Shown here: positions 48,456 through 59,659 of the stretch, piece after piece
Layout of the letters: each line of letters starts with the position of its first letter
Position numbering within the stretch: the first letter of the stretch is position 1
Source of the DNA: a virus
DNA length: 64,000 nt
IMG/VR virus record: IMGVR_UViG_3300009128_000003
Coordinates: 51,051 to 115,050 of that record
Direction: 5' to 3' (one strand)
Notes under the pieces: model-generated
The model's database searches: none
Told to the model about the DNA's origin: nothing
Seen by the model: only the letters and a program-made list of their open reading frames with translations
Position numbers and translations under genes: made by a program

Positions 48456-51400
48456 TAGTAACCTCCTTTAAACTTCATTGAGCGCCGGCTGGCGACACGT
48501 GTCGGAGCAATAGGTTGAATTGAAGTCGCTCTAGACACTGACGTAATTTGCGGAGAAGCTGCCCCCAGCACCCCTCTCAAGACAGGCGATGGAGTGCTAG
48601 TGGATCCTCGATAGCCGGGTGCAGTGACGAGATCATTGACCATGCTCCCAAAATCTTGGGGAGCAGTAGAGGCAAGTACTCCCGAGGTGCCGATGGTATC
48701 ACGTGAGATCGTGCGTGGTTCAGAATAAAGGATCTGCGCATCAATCTTAATTAATTCGATAAGTGAGACATAATCATATGGCCAGTTATATTTAACGACG
48801 CTTCCGCTCTTAGTTTTAATCTGTCCTTTGTTTCCTGTTGGGACCGTTGTTCCGCCGACTCCTAATATTTGAGCTTCACCAACTTGCGGCAAAGTCAAGT
48901 CATAGTAATCTGCTTGAGCCTTTTGTTTGACCTTAAACACCATCCAACGAAGGTTCTGGTTTTCTGCCAACTCTGTTTCGCTTAAGAGTTCTGTGTTGAT
49001 GAGTTCGTGAGCTACAGACTGCGATTGAAAGGAGATCTTTTGGGAATCTCGCGGCGCTAGGTTCTGCCACATATAGTTGAGATCGTCTTTGTCAAAAGTG
49101 TATTCAAATTCGAAGATATACATGGCAATCGCTGGTAGTGATTCGTTGTTCAGAAAGTCCATCTCAGGCGGCAGTACATAGCGCTTCATCTTTTGCAATT
49201 GCTTCCTAATCGATTCTCCAGCAGTTATCAAGGAATCTCCCTCGGCAGATCCGATCCTATCGTCTTTCGCTGCCCTCAGTCTCTCGGGACTTATCTCAAT
49301 GAATTTTTTACGATTTGCTGTTGCTGCGGTTGTGGCGCCGATATCTTGCGCGTCTACCGTCTCTGTGATATAAGGCACCGCCACAATAGCTTCTCTTATC
49401 GTTCTGCTTTTTGCTAGCTGCCCTAATCTCTTGCGAGGCTTACCTTTGTCAAATCCGACAAGACTTGTCAATGATTTGATCTTTGTGTAATCATTCATCA
49501 TGCCGGCTTCGCCGGGGATGCCGTGACCGATCGATGTCAGTTGAGGGGTGTACTTGTTATAAACGCTCCCCGTATTAAGCATTGTCCAATGGTATTTGAG
49601 CCAAGCTTCTGGGATATCTCCGATTTGCATGAAAATGCCTTTATCGGGATCCGGCTCGATTATACCAAACTGATGCCACATTCCGCGGGGAACTGAGGCT
49701 GATAGGTTGGGGGGTGAACTTAAGTACCCGGGTTCTCCTGCGCCGTCTTCCCACCGCTTGATACCGTCGTCGTCCCTTAAGGAACCAGATTTGATCGGGT
49801 GTGGTCCCGTATCGGTGAAATTTAACATCGGAGTTTCGTATTTGGGCTTGATGACCCAGCGCTGCCCAACGGAATCATTTCGCGTGGTGGTCAGGTTTCC
49901 GAAAGCGTCAGTTTCTTGGAACGGTACTTCTTCAATTCCAAACAGATTGAAGCTAGCGCTTAACTGCATTGCGTTTTGATTAATCGCGATACCAGCAGAG
50001 GGGTACTTAGAGCCGGCTTCTACAGCCAAGTTACCCGAAACACTTGGACTTCTAAACGAACTGCTAATAAGTAGTGTTTGCGTTTTGCTAGTTTGGTTCA
50101 AAAACTCTGCGGGTCCGGCGTCACAACGCCAGTATTGAGTAATTGTTTCTGCCATTATTTGTTGAATATCGTAAGACTTGGTGTGATTTGGTCGGAAGAT
50201 CAAATCTGCCCAAGCTTCGCCGTGGTAATAAGGTGGAGTAAACGACCAGTTAAATCCATTAAATGAATCAAGCGGATAATGATATGTATTTTTATTATAC
50301 ACAGTGTCGGACCCACTCGCTTGAGACCACGGCATTCGTCCGGATAATTCCGGTCCAAAGGCAGTCGGTCGGCTGTACATCGTGAACGATTCGCGATATC
50401 CGGGCATATGATATGGATCTTGTGGCAGAGGGTATTCTGCTGATGCGCCGGCAACGCTGCCGCCTGTTATGAATGAGCGAACTCCTTGTAGGTGGTTGAA
50501 CGCTCTCGCTCCTAGGACCCCATATCCGTAGGCGTAAGTACTTGATGCGCCGGCGGAATTAGTGACATGAATGCCTCCCTTTTCATTTAGATAGGATCTA
50601 GATCCTGTCATTGAGCGATTAATTTTAACACGTGCCATGTATGTGGAGCCGGAAACAAACCGCAAGTTTTCGCGCAAAACGCCGGACTTCAATGAAGTAT
50701 AATCGGCATCTTGCAAGAAGAACGCTGCTGTTTCCCCAAAGAAGTTGCTAGCCATTAAAGTATATGCGTCATCTTCCTCGTCTCCAGCAAAAGAGCAGGT
50801 AACATTCCATAGAGATGCTGATGGGTGTGCTTCTTGATCTGGTACTGATAATCCGTTAAGATACTTAGCTGGCGTTAACATGGTCTCGAATGGCAGGCGC
50901 TTATCCCAAAAAACTTTTTTGCTGTGGGAACTGTCGGCAGCTGATATATCACTATTTGTGTATTGGTTCGGATTAAATGTCAAAGCATAGTTATCTTGAG
51001 CACCATACTGGTGTAGGTCCAGAGCATTAAATGTGGTGCTGCTAATCGACCCTGATCCAAGTGCACCATAATATTGGCGCATCATTCTGTTGCCATTCAG
51101 TACGAGTGGATAATCCACCGCTAAGCCGGATTTTATAGAATTATACAATATGCCGGGAGAACAGATCGCGCTCAAAAGTGGGCGCGCCGAGACTGGGCGA
51201 GTATGGCTGCCGGCTTTTCTGTAAAATATCTCGTCGCGGTTGCCTCCGCCCGGGAAGATATCATCAGAATCGGGTTCCCGACCGGTGATGGAAAATAGCG
51301 ACTTTTGATAAGACTTTCTAAACTGAGATACCAAGTCAATCGTCCGTTCTGCTGGATAAAATCCCTTATACGGGTTAAATCTTAAGGCGGCAGAACAAAC

Positions 51401-54400
51401 CATTTTAATCTGTGTTGCGCCGAGCAATGTTTCGCGCTTAATTTTTAAGAAGTCTTGTAAAAATTCTGTATTTGAGTAGTCTATGAAGAAATTCTGAGTG
51501 TTCAAGCTATTATACGAAGCTGAAACATCTACATCGACGTTGAAGGTCGCGAACCCGTCATCGGGAACCTTGTTGGTGCCCACGATCTCATATGTTCCCT
51601 TGTACGGTAAATCGCCGTCTGGAGATGTATCAACCGTTGTCTGACGTGTTTCGAGCGGATCTTTTTGCAGGTATTCATTCACATGCTCGCTAATTCTGTA
51701 TTCAGGTACAATCCCATAATCTTTCGCCAATAATTTAAGCTCGTAACGATAATCTTCGTAAGTATCAAATTTCCATGGCGCGGATTGAGATAGATTAAAT
51801 CCCCACGAAGTGTCAGAACCTTTGATACCCAGTTTAGCGTTCTCTGCGGAACCACCGTAGTCAGCAGTCACAACGCCAGCTTGGGTGCCTGCCTCCCATA
51901 AGGCTTCTCCGCCGCCGATTGGCCAGATTTGTGCAGCGTTTGACCATGCATGACCGGCGCGTGAGCTTGTTTCCGGGATCTTCATTCCGCTTGGTCCCAC
52001 CACCGACGCCGAAATCGACAAGAGGTGCTTTCGCGAATACAAAGCTCCGCAACCTACAACTGCGAGCATCCAATGGTCATATGATCTCGGACGCGATGAC
52101 CTTGTCCATGGATTTTGTCCGGACCATGGATAGAAGGTCTTGAAAGAGGCTGTAAAGTAATTAGTGTATGCATTTTGTAGCTCGCCGGCAGATCCAGTGC
52201 CTCCCCGATACAAATAGGGCAGCGTGACCGATGAGTACTTCCAAAACATCGGGCGTGTTCTTGTCATAAAGTCGTCGGGGGCGTCTAATGGCCAAGAGCT
52301 TTGTTTTACGATAATTCCCAGACTATTGTACGAAATATCGTTGTTTCCAAATTCAACGGCGGCAGGCGACGTGGTCTGGTATGTGTATGCTCCCTTCGAA
52401 TTTCTAGCTTCGCGGTTGCTTGTCCAGAACCTGTTGTCGTATTTTATTCGCTCGTTTGATCCAGATGTAAATTCGTTTCGTGATGATGGGAAAAGCTTTT
52501 GAGTGTAGAGGACCCAGTTCAACTGTGTGGGGGATGCCGGCTGCTTCACTGATTTGATAAGCTGTTCAAACGGGGTATCGTATAAATCATATTGGATATC
52601 TAATTGATTTTCCATAGCTACTGAAGGGTAATAAACCGATTCATTGTTGTGAGTGACGTCCAAGCCGAAGCTCATACCGTTCGCTGTTAAGTTTACTGTC
52701 ACCGGGCGACCTTCCATCGATACCGGCGGAACGTTATAACGTGCGATGTCACCGCGGGCGCCAGTGAGACTCATCATAGAAACAACGTTATTCTTTCGTT
52801 CCCAGCGCGTGATGGGGTTGTCTCCAGTTCTAACTTGTCGCCATATGGGATATCCATAAATGCCCTGTCGGTTTAGTGTGAGGGCGTTTAGAATGCTGGC
52901 AGATGATTCTGCGTTTTGTACTTGGTTAATTATATCATAATTGATATAGTCTTCTGCCGGCAGTCCAATCCGCGGGTTTGAGCCTGTTCGTCCCATAGTG
53001 TTGATCGATGTATTCAGTTGATCTACGATGATCGTATTCATTCCCACAAAGTCGACTGGAATAAACTTATTGACACTTATTCCCGCAGCGACGCTAGCCG
53101 ACGTCCAACCAAATCGGCTTCGGTTTGAGCCGGCGGAGGTTTGATAGTATCTACCGAAGTCACTTTGACTCACAAAATTATATGCGTTCTTTGTGCCGCC
53201 GGTGCTGGAGGATATCCTGAATGTTGCTGGTGCGTATCCAAACACACCGTTAGTGCTGGCTAATGAACGGGTTACCCATGTGTACTGTTTCGATGACCGG
53301 GGGATCGGATGCTTAACGTAGAAATTGTCATAGATGGTCCTGTCGGTGCAGGTGGTGGTTGTGGTGGCTCCGGTTATCACCGAGGCGCAGCCTGCCAATA
53401 CTGACGCATGACCAGCGCCGCCTGTTAATTCAAATGCGGGGTTAGTGCCACCGTTAACTGCCAACGGCAAATATGTTTTGGTACCCGTGAAACCGACGAC
53501 GCGGTTGCCTATACCATATGTACCGGCATTAGCTGTTCGGATGTCGGTCTTCTCGTTGGTGCTGCCGGTACCGAATCTGATCCAATCCCACAGCTTCGAA
53601 ACATCTGAAGTATATGCAGTTGATTGGGTAATATCACAGGGTGTTCCACTATTATATATGCTGCGGACTTCAAGCGGGGTGAGCGGGCGAGTCCAATAAG
53701 TATATTCGTCAATGGCGCCTGACATGGGGCGAAGACCGGTGAAGTCTCCGCCAATCGAAAATGCGCCGTTATAGGTTACGACAATGTTGTTGGGAGGAGT
53801 AGAAAACCCAAATGCTCCAGATTTGGTTGCATCCCATGTGCTATAATAGTTTTTAGTTGTGTTGCTATCTACCCGCGAGGCTTCTGTATCGACTCCATTA
53901 TAGTAAATCTTCATGTATTTGTCAGCAACTGAAGCCAGAGAGCCATTGGAGACGGCGCTGGCATCCCACACAACCGAAAAGTGGTTCCATCCCGAAGACC
54001 AATTATCAGTGGAAGTGAACTCCCATAAATTATAGTCGCCCGCTCCGCCGCCGGTTCTCCATCCGCCGGCGGTATTTTGAAGACGTAAGTATACTTGAAA
54101 TTTGTACTCGCCTGAACCGTGTGTTTTCTGAATTTCGAAAAAGGTTTTGTCAGTATGGCGTAAACCAAGAGCTGTGACGCTCTGGGTCACGGCGGATCCC
54201 TGATCTCCAAAGTTGATCCAGCCGGTCCATGAGAGACCGCTTGATGTAACAGCGCCGATTAAAGGCATGATGGTATTGGTCGCATCGTTGTTGTCTGCGC
54301 CAGTCAAAATGAGCGTCGATAAATAATTGGCAGCGCCGAAATCATAACCGGAACTGTTTGTAAGCGCTTTATTGTATCCATAAGTAATTGTATCAAGACA

Positions 54401-57400
54401 CTTAGGGCGCCCCACATTATTACGGTGGACTTTGTGGAAGCCGGGCAATTGATTGTAGGTACCTCCGGGTGCGGCATTACCATAAGGAACAGCTGTACTT
54501 GTCACAAACAATGAGTCGCGACCAAATCGCGCCGTGTGTCGCGAAAGCTGTGAGCGCAATCCATAGTCGAATCCGTGAATATCCGATACGCGGATGCCCT
54601 CAGTTTCCGAAATTGTGCCGCTGGGTCCTTGTGAGGGCTTGATAACCGTTAAATTCTTAAAGTTAAGAGCATTGTAGACTGAATACTCGGAGGATCTGAA
54701 ATCTTGATGTCCTCTCGACTGTACTTCTGGTCCGCCGTGGTTTGAGAATCTCCCCACAATAACTGACTTGTTAATCGCGCTTGTCAAATAAGATGTAGAG
54801 TAATCGCCAACAAAGGTAAAGTGACTGTCTTGAATTGCGGCAGGGACGGTTCCCGGGCGTAAGAGTCGCGGCATGTCCAAGATGGTATTGGTTGATGTGG
54901 CGCCTGTTGTATGTGTTTGGAACACGTTTGCGGGAAATGTCGGCTGGTTCTCTATGAAGCCGCGGGGGTTGTTAAAGGTCCCGACGGTGTTCACAAAATC
55001 ATATGTGTGTCTGTAATTTCCTAGGATGGTTGAGCCGGTCGTGAGTTTGATATTCTTGATGTTGACCGGGCGCTTTGCCACAACATCACGATAATAAACC
55101 GCCTTCAAAGCTGCAGTCATCGGATACGCTGGGTAATTCCCGGGAACGTCGGGATATCCGTTCCACTCTGGCCATGGGTAATCGGCGCCGACCATTCCGA
55201 TGGCGCCTGTGAATGTGGCATCGCAAGTTCCGAGCAAGATCTTCCATGCTTCGGGGCGCGTTCTCCATGTATCTAATGGGTGCGTAGAACTACTATAGTT
55301 TACACGAACGTGTCTCGACTGGTGTCCGCCAACCACATGCTCAGTAAATGGTCCCTGCAACGGCTTTTCCATATCTGGTCCATAAACGTCGTTATGGAGG
55401 TTAGTTATTTCAAAGCTTGCTGTTAATCTGTCATAAACTTCTTTCTGGTATCCGGTCTTGACCGACGAACTGATGAGATTGAAGGGGAACACCAATGATG
55501 ATTTGAGATGTTCATCGCTTTCTCCGACTTTGGCGCGACCATGATTTACAGTAATGTACCTCTTTATCTTTTCTATCGGCAGTTTTGGATCGTTATCGTA
55601 TGGGAGCGCAACCAAATCCTTCATAAAGGCTATTAAAACATTTTGAGGGACAAATCGCCCGCCGGACTGGTCTACTGGACCCGCTGGATGTAGGGCAGCG
55701 TATGTAAAGTGTATATTTTTGTTAGCATCAAAATTTACTCCTCCCTTGATACTTCCGCGGGTGTCGTATTTTTTGTCTGCTGTGACTTTGAATAACTTCG
55801 AAAGGGTGTTGATCTTAAACGCGTTGCCGGTGTATGTGTTGTTCGTTTTGTGGTCGTAGAAAGTCGGTGCAGATCGACTCATGTGAGGTGCAGAGACAAT
55901 AACTTTTCTAAACGTTTCGCGTTGGGCATCAATGATTGCTGCCGCTGCGGCGCCTACAAAGCGTGCGGCAGAGATCTCATCGGCGGAGCGAATTGCGCGA
56001 GTCTTCCAGAAAGGAACGTGGCGAGTTGTGTCGCGAGGTGATCGAGGAACAGTCGTGCGCTCTAATTTTGCGTCCCACGCGGATTCCGCTTCGCCCCCCA
56101 CAACTCCCACAAGATCGGGCACTTGAGCATCGAGAGTGGGATATTTGGTTTCGTATTTCGAGCGATCTAGCACGGTTGGTTCGATTGTGTTTAGCACTCC
56201 TTCTACTAAGTTGGAAGATGCTGGAACAAGCTGAGATACAATCTCTGTGATGGCATCATCAAACCACTTATAGTAGCCTACAAATTTCTCAACATCGGTG
56301 ACGGCTGTTACTCTTCTATAAAATGCCTCTCTTAATTTCTCCAGATTTTTGTATCGATCTCGATATCGATTGATGGGAGCGCCGATTAAGTTATTAAAGT
56401 CGATTACGCCGGCAAAAAAGTCAAGCATCTCGTCAGAAACTGCTTGCTGTTGGCTCTTCTCCAAAGTATAGATGAAGTCGGGTACTGTTTCAACCACGCC
56501 GAACACCTCGTCATCCTTGTCTAAAATTTGGATCATGTCAGACGAAACAGCTTGCTCCGGATCAATGAACTTGAACACGTTTGTAAGTTGCTTTTGGACA
56601 ACTGCTTTCTCTAAAGGCGGGAATCCCCAGCCATAACCACCGTGTTGATAGCCCACCACCTCTCCGAGCCAGCCGTAGTTGTCTCTCAATAGCGCAGAGC
56701 CAGAGCTATAGTCTGTCACATTAAAGTATCCGCCGGCGTTGGAGCTAGTTAAGTTGTCAAATCTCCAATTTAATGCGATAGTGTTGGCGTTTGTTAAGTC
56801 TAAGCCGGCATTGTTTGTATCTCGTGGCGCGATCTCCCGATAAGATCCGGAAATTCCTGCGTTTTCTAAGTCGTAAACATGCTGATCTAGGGAAAGGTTG
56901 TCTAATACTTTAGTCCAGTACTTTATGCTGCTGAATCTCACGTCAGACGGGTTTAAAACTGTTCCCGTAAGGTTTGTTCTGCGTGCGCCGGCATAAACTC
57001 TCTTCGCGCTATGCAGGAAATTTGTGCCGCTTAAGTATGAGTTAGCTGCGCTATAGCCGGCTGGGTAATGAGTTGGGGCGCCCATCACACCGGTAACTTC
57101 GAATGAATTTCGAACTGTGCCAAGGATAGTGTTGACGCCTCGGAATATAACATCATATGGATAGTTTGTAGTTGATCCAGTCACCATTCCATCGAGCGGA
57201 TAGCCTCTCGGCTTAATTCTTACGGATAAGTTCCATTGCGAATCATCATAGGCGCCGGGGAAAGTCGAACTGCTCAACGTTGGTATCGGATGAGGGGAGA
57301 TTGAAGAAGTTAATAAGAATCTTACATTCTTAGAATATTCTGCGTCGCGGACTGCAAAGATTTGGAAGTTTGTCTCGTCGGAGGCTCTCAGTGTGGTTGC

Positions 57401-59659
57401 TGAACCACTCTCGTTTGTGATACTACCCGTTGTAACTTGGTATAATCCAAACAGCGATGAGGAGATCCACGTTCTATTAAACTTGTCGTTAGTGGAAAAG
57501 AATTTTGGCAGCGTCAGCGATGCCTCGATAGTGGCGCCGTAGCGTGCTTCTGCGTTATAGGCGCCGGCGGTGCCGCGTGATGCACTTATATATCCAAGAG
57601 CCTGACCGCCTCTAGAAACCGGCGTGGCTGTTCCTGTTAGCGCCTGATAAACAACCGCATGAATATTGCCCGACTGGTTAAAGTCTAGCGATGAACGATC
57701 CAACATTGATTGTTGCAGATTGTTCTTTAGTTGATATGTGTTGTCCCGATTATAAACTTTTAGTTTAAGGAGCGAGTCATCGAGGTTGAAACATCTCATG
57801 ACATTTCGAATTGATTTTTCGGTGCCCTTAGATTTGTATATGTTTGTTAAGTTATTATAAAGATTGAGGTAAATGAGATTCTTGGCGTCGACCAGCTTGC
57901 TTTCAAAAAGTTCTTTCTCTGTTCGACTCTCAAATTTCTCTAAAATCGTAGAATCCACAAATATTTCTGGCGAATATAAGCCAAGCGACTGTGGCAAATG
58001 GTGCGCAAAGGGGTAGGGTCGATGAGACGCTGTTGTATAAGTTGTCTGACGCAGCGCTGGCATCTGACTGGTCAGCAAATACATTTTGTCGAAGTAAGCA
58101 CCCATGATGTGCGAAATAATCTTTAAGTTATCATTGCCTTCATTTTCGTGCTCTTCAATAACCCACGCCGGCGCATAATTAATAAACGAAGAATTGTTAT
58201 TTGAATCATAGAACGAACCCGATTCCAACAAATTAGTTTGTAATGTTGATACATCTGTATGCTGCGAGCGCATAATCGGATCTGGATCTTCCCGAGAAGC
58301 GGCTGACGCAGATACAATCGCAGAACCGGTGTTTCGAGAGGTACTTGTGTATCCAGTCCAAGCGCCGTTAGTTACGCGCCCAGCATAGTCCAAAACAATG
58401 CTATCCGTGGCGGCTACAGTGGTTATGCCCTCGTTAAATTTATAATAGACACCCAAGGTCGTGTTAGAAATATCTGTGTTTACGCCGCCGCCTACGGGCA
58501 CGAAGAAGCTCTCTCCAATTTGCTGCGCATTTCGTGCAACTTTCCAATAACGGAATTCGTCAAGAGACGCTGATAGCCTGCCATCGCCATTGCGCGCAGA
58601 GCTTGCAGAGACTCGGTTGGTCATCGGATTAGTTATAAGTGCGCCGATGCGACCGATCATACTTCCGGTGATCTCTCCCAAGCTTCCGTTTGTTGTACCG
58701 GGAGTTGAGAAGGAAGATGTGACGTCGTTAATATAGCCATTAACATACAGTTGGGTCTTGAGCATCGAGCCAGAATTTTGGAAGACGAAAGCATAGTGTC
58801 CCCAAGACGTTAGAGAACTAGGCGTAAGACCGCTTCCTATCGACTGAGTAACAAAGGAAGCTGATACAGTGCCGGATTGCGCTGTTAATAGGAATGGCGT
58901 TGCCGAGCCCGAAGAACCTTGAATCGTAATCGTCAATCGCCCGTAGTCTGTGTTTCCAACGCTTGCGCTGTTCCAAAGATCGAAAACAACTTCTTGCTGG
59001 GTTGCAGTAACATCGAAAGCCTCTTTCTTCAGCCAAAATTCAACGGTTACGCCGGTATCAAAATTAGCCTTTAAGTTCGATTGTCGAGTGCCTTTACCAT
59101 AATCAGTTGGCAGGTTCTCCGTAGTATAAATGTCCGTGTCATATATGTTACTGTAGTTAAACTTGTTCGAGTAAGCGTTTGGCGATTTCGACACCAATGT
59201 GCTGCCGGCAGAGCCTGTTCCGGGTCCACCCTTGAACGTGATGTATTCGTATGAGCTTGGAGTACCGTAGCCATCCGAAGTCATGTCGCCAACACGGGTA
59301 TAGCCGGCGGGACTTAAAACCGCATAACCAGTAGACTTCGGATAAAGATTGTCGAAAACATATTTCTCGACCCCCATCAATCCATTGTAAAACTCGTTCT
59401 TTTCAGCTTTTGAGCCATCGTAAGGATAGAAATCCAAGATCCTGTTCATCGCGCCGCTATAATAAAGATAAGCCGAGCCATACTTAGCGAAGTTTTCTGG
59501 TTCCGCAAAGTCCACTTGCGGTACAAACGTATTTTGTTTCAATTCAATAGCTTCCGCATTTCGCGCTGACTCTATTGGTTCGAAAGTTTCTTTCTGGTTT
59601 TTATAATCGGCTGACTGTAGGTCTCCTACGGTCTCGCCAAAGAGTTTCTTAATACTCAT
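48455..59659 (-). CDS. Giant virion structural protein with LamG-like domains, 3,734 residues
   Basis: A single uninterrupted frame of 11.2 kb, 17 percent of the window. It contains three concanavalin/LamG-like segments at about 200-395 (TVEFWLKKEAF, then DEFRYWKVARNAQQIG), 770-930 (SIKYWTKVLDNLSLDQHVYD) and 1790-2010 (SGLSWTGWINFG, DEYTYWTRPLTPLEVRSIYN). The x-E/K-x-x-Y-W-x-x-x-R/L pattern is typical of LamG_3-type jelly-roll domains that bind glycans or form structural sandwiches. Long Asn/Thr/Tyr/Gly stretches separate them. It starts with a conventional ATG and overlaps the previous stop. Likely a tail or baseplate giant, perhaps for glycan contact with the host (inference). I am sure of the frame, not of the role. 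Confidence 0.75.
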   Translation of the reverse strand: MSIKKLFGETVGDLQSADYKNQKETFEPIESARNAEAIELKQNTFVPQVDFAEPENFAKYGSAYLYYSGAMNRILDFYPYDGSKAEKNEFYNGLMGVEKYVFDNLYPKSTGYAVLSPAGYTRVGDMTSDGYGTPSSYEYITFKGGPGTGSAGSTLVSKSPNAYSNKFNYSNIYDTDIYTTENLPTDYGKGTRQSNLKANFDTGVTVEFWLKKEAFDVTATQQEVVFDLWNSASVGNTDYGRLTITIQGSSGSATPFLLTAQSGTVSASFVTQSIGSGLTPSSLTSWGHYAFVFQNSGSMLKTQLYVNGYINDVTSSFSTPGTTNGSLGEITGSMIGRIGALITNPMTNRVSASSARNGDGRLSASLDEFRYWKVARNAQQIGESFFVPVGGGVNTDISNTTLGVYYKFNEGITTVAATDSIVLDYAGRVTNGAWTGYTSTSRNTGSAIVSASAASREDPDPIMRSQHTDVSTLQTNLLESGSFYDSNNNSSFINYAPAWVIEEHENEGNDNLKIISHIMGAYFDKMYLLTSQMPALRQTTYTTASHRPYPFAHHLPQSLGLYSPEIFVDSTILEKFESRTEKELFESKLVDAKNLIYLNLYNNLTNIYKSKGTEKSIRNVMRCFNLDDSLLKLKVYNRDNTYQLKNNLQQSMLDRSSLDFNQSGNIHAVVYQALTGTATPVSRGGQALGYISASRGTAGAYNAEARYGATIEASLTLPKFFSTNDKFNRTWISSSLFGLYQVTTGSITNESGSATTLRASDETNFQIFAVRDAEYSKNVRFLLTSSISPHPIPTLSSSTFPGAYDDSQWNLSVRIKPRGYPLDGMVTGSTTNYPYDVIFRGVNTILGTVRNSFEVTGVMGAPTHYPAGYSAANSYLSGTNFLHSAKRVYAGARRTNLTGTVLNPSDVRFSSIKYWTKVLDNLSLDQHVYDLENAGISGSYREIAPRDTNNAGLDLTNANTIALNWRFDNLTSSNAGGYFNVTDYSSGSALLRDNYGWLGEVVGYQHGGYGWGFPPLEKAVVQKQLTNVFKFIDPEQAVSSDMIQILDKDDEVFGVVETVPDFIYTLEKSQQQAVSDEMLDFFAGVIDFNNLIGAPINRYRDRYKNLEKLREAFYRRVTAVTDVEKFVGYYKWFDDAITEIVSQLVPASSNLVEGVLNTIEPTVLDRSKYETKYPTLDAQVPDLVGVVGGEAESAWDAKLERTTVPRSPRDTTRHVPFWKTRAIRSADEISAARFVGAAAAAIIDAQRETFRKVIVSAPHMSRSAPTFYDHKTNNTYTGNAFKINTLSKLFKVTADKKYDTRGSIKGGVNFDANKNIHFTYAALHPAGPVDQSGGRFVPQNVLIAFMKDLVALPYDNDPKLPIEKIKRYITVNHGRAKVGESDEHLKSSLVFPFNLISSSVKTGYQKEVYDRLTASFEITNLHNDVYGPDMEKPLQGPFTEHVVGGHQSRHVRVNYSSSTHPLDTWRTRPEAWKILLGTCDATFTGAIGMVGADYPWPEWNGYPDVPGNYPAYPMTAALKAVYYRDVVAKRPVNIKNIKLTTGSTILGNYRHTYDFVNTVGTFNNPRGFIENQPTFPANVFQTHTTGATSTNTILDMPRLLRPGTVPAAIQDSHFTFVGDYSTSYLTSAINKSVIVGRFSNHGGPEVQSRGHQDFRSSEYSVYNALNFKNLTVIKPSQGPSGTISETEGIRVSDIHGFDYGLRSQLSRHTARFGRDSLFVTSTAVPYGNAAPGGTYNQLPGFHKVHRNNVGRPKCLDTITYGYNKALTNSSGYDFGAANYLSTLILTGADNNDATNTIMPLIGAVTSSGLSWTGWINFGDQGSAVTQSVTALGLRHTDKTFFEIQKTHGSGEYKFQVYLRLQNTAGGWRTGGGAGDYNLWEFTSTDNWSSGWNHFSVVWDASAVSNGSLASVADKYMKIYYNGVDTEASRVDSNTTKNYYSTWDATKSGAFGFSTPPNNIVVTYNGAFSIGGDFTGLRPMSGAIDEYTYWTRPLTPLEVRSIYNSGTPCDITQSTAYTSDVSKLWDWIRFGTGSTNEKTDIRTANAGTYGIGNRVVGFTGTKTYLPLAVNGGTNPAFELTGGAGHASVLAGCASVITGATTTTTCTDRTIYDNFYVKHPIPRSSKQYTWVTRSLASTNGVFGYAPATFRISSSTGGTKNAYNFVSQSDFGRYYQTSAGSNRSRFGWTSASVAAGISVNKFIPVDFVGMNTIIVDQLNTSINTMGRTGSNPRIGLPAEDYINYDIINQVQNAESSASILNALTLNRQGIYGYPIWRQVRTGDNPITRWERKNNVVSMMSLTGARGDIARYNVPPVSMEGRPVTVNLTANGMSFGLDVTHNNESVYYPSVAMENQLDIQYDLYDTPFEQLIKSVKQPASPTQLNWVLYTQKLFPSSRNEFTSGSNERIKYDNRFWTSNREARNSKGAYTYQTTSPAAVEFGNNDISYNSLGIIVKQSSWPLDAPDDFMTRTRPMFWKYSSVTLPYLYRGGTGSAGELQNAYTNYFTASFKTFYPWSGQNPWTRSSRPRSYDHWMLAVVGCGALYSRKHLLSISASVVGPSGMKIPETSSRAGHAWSNAAQIWPIGGGEALWEAGTQAGVVTADYGGSAENAKLGIKGSDTSWGFNLSQSAPWKFDTYEDYRYELKLLAKDYGIVPEYRISEHVNEYLQKDPLETRQTTVDTSPDGDLPYKGTYEIVGTNKVPDDGFATFNVDVDVSASYNSLNTQNFFIDYSNTEFLQDFLKIKRETLLGATQIKMVCSAALRFNPYKGFYPAERTIDLVSQFRKSYQKSLFSITGREPDSDDIFPGGGNRDEIFYRKAGSHTRPVSARPLLSAICSPGILYNSIKSGLAVDYPLVLNGNRMMRQYYGALGSGSISSTTFNALDLHQYGAQDNYALTFNPNQYTNSDISAADSSHSKKVFWDKRLPFETMLTPAKYLNGLSVPDQEAHPSASLWNVTCSFAGDEEDDAYTLMASNFFGETAAFFLQDADYTSLKSGVLRENLRFVSGSTYMARVKINRSMTGSRSYLNEKGGIHVTNSAGASSTYAYGYGVLGARAFNHLQGVRSFITGGSVAGASAEYPLPQDPYHMPGYRESFTMYSRPTAFGPELSGRMPWSQASGSDTVYNKNTYHYPLDSFNGFNWSFTPPYYHGEAWADLIFRPNHTKSYDIQQIMAETITQYWRCDAGPAEFLNQTSKTQTLLISSSFRSPSVSGNLAVEAGSKYPSAGIAINQNAMQLSASFNLFGIEEVPFQETDAFGNLTTTRNDSVGQRWVIKPKYETPMLNFTDTGPHPIKSGSLRDDDGIKRWEDGAGEPGYLSSPPNLSASVPRGMWHQFGIIEPDPDKGIFMQIGDIPEAWLKYHWTMLNTGSVYNKYTPQLTSIGHGIPGEAGMMNDYTKIKSLTSLVGFDKGKPRKRLGQLAKSRTIREAIVAVPYITETVDAQDIGATTAATANRKKFIEISPERLRAAKDDRIGSAEGDSLITAGESIRKQLQKMKRYVLPPEMDFLNNESLPAIAMYIFEFEYTFDKDDLNYMWQNLAPRDSQKISFQSQSVAHELINTELLSETELAENQNLRWMVFKVKQKAQADYYDLTLPQVGEAQILGVGGTTVPTGNKGQIKTKSGSVVKYNWPYDYVSLIELIKIDAQILYSEPRTISRDTIGTSGVLASTAPQDFGSMVNDLVTAPGYRGSTSTPSPVLRGVLGAASPQITSVSRATSIQPIAPTRVASRRSMKFKGGY

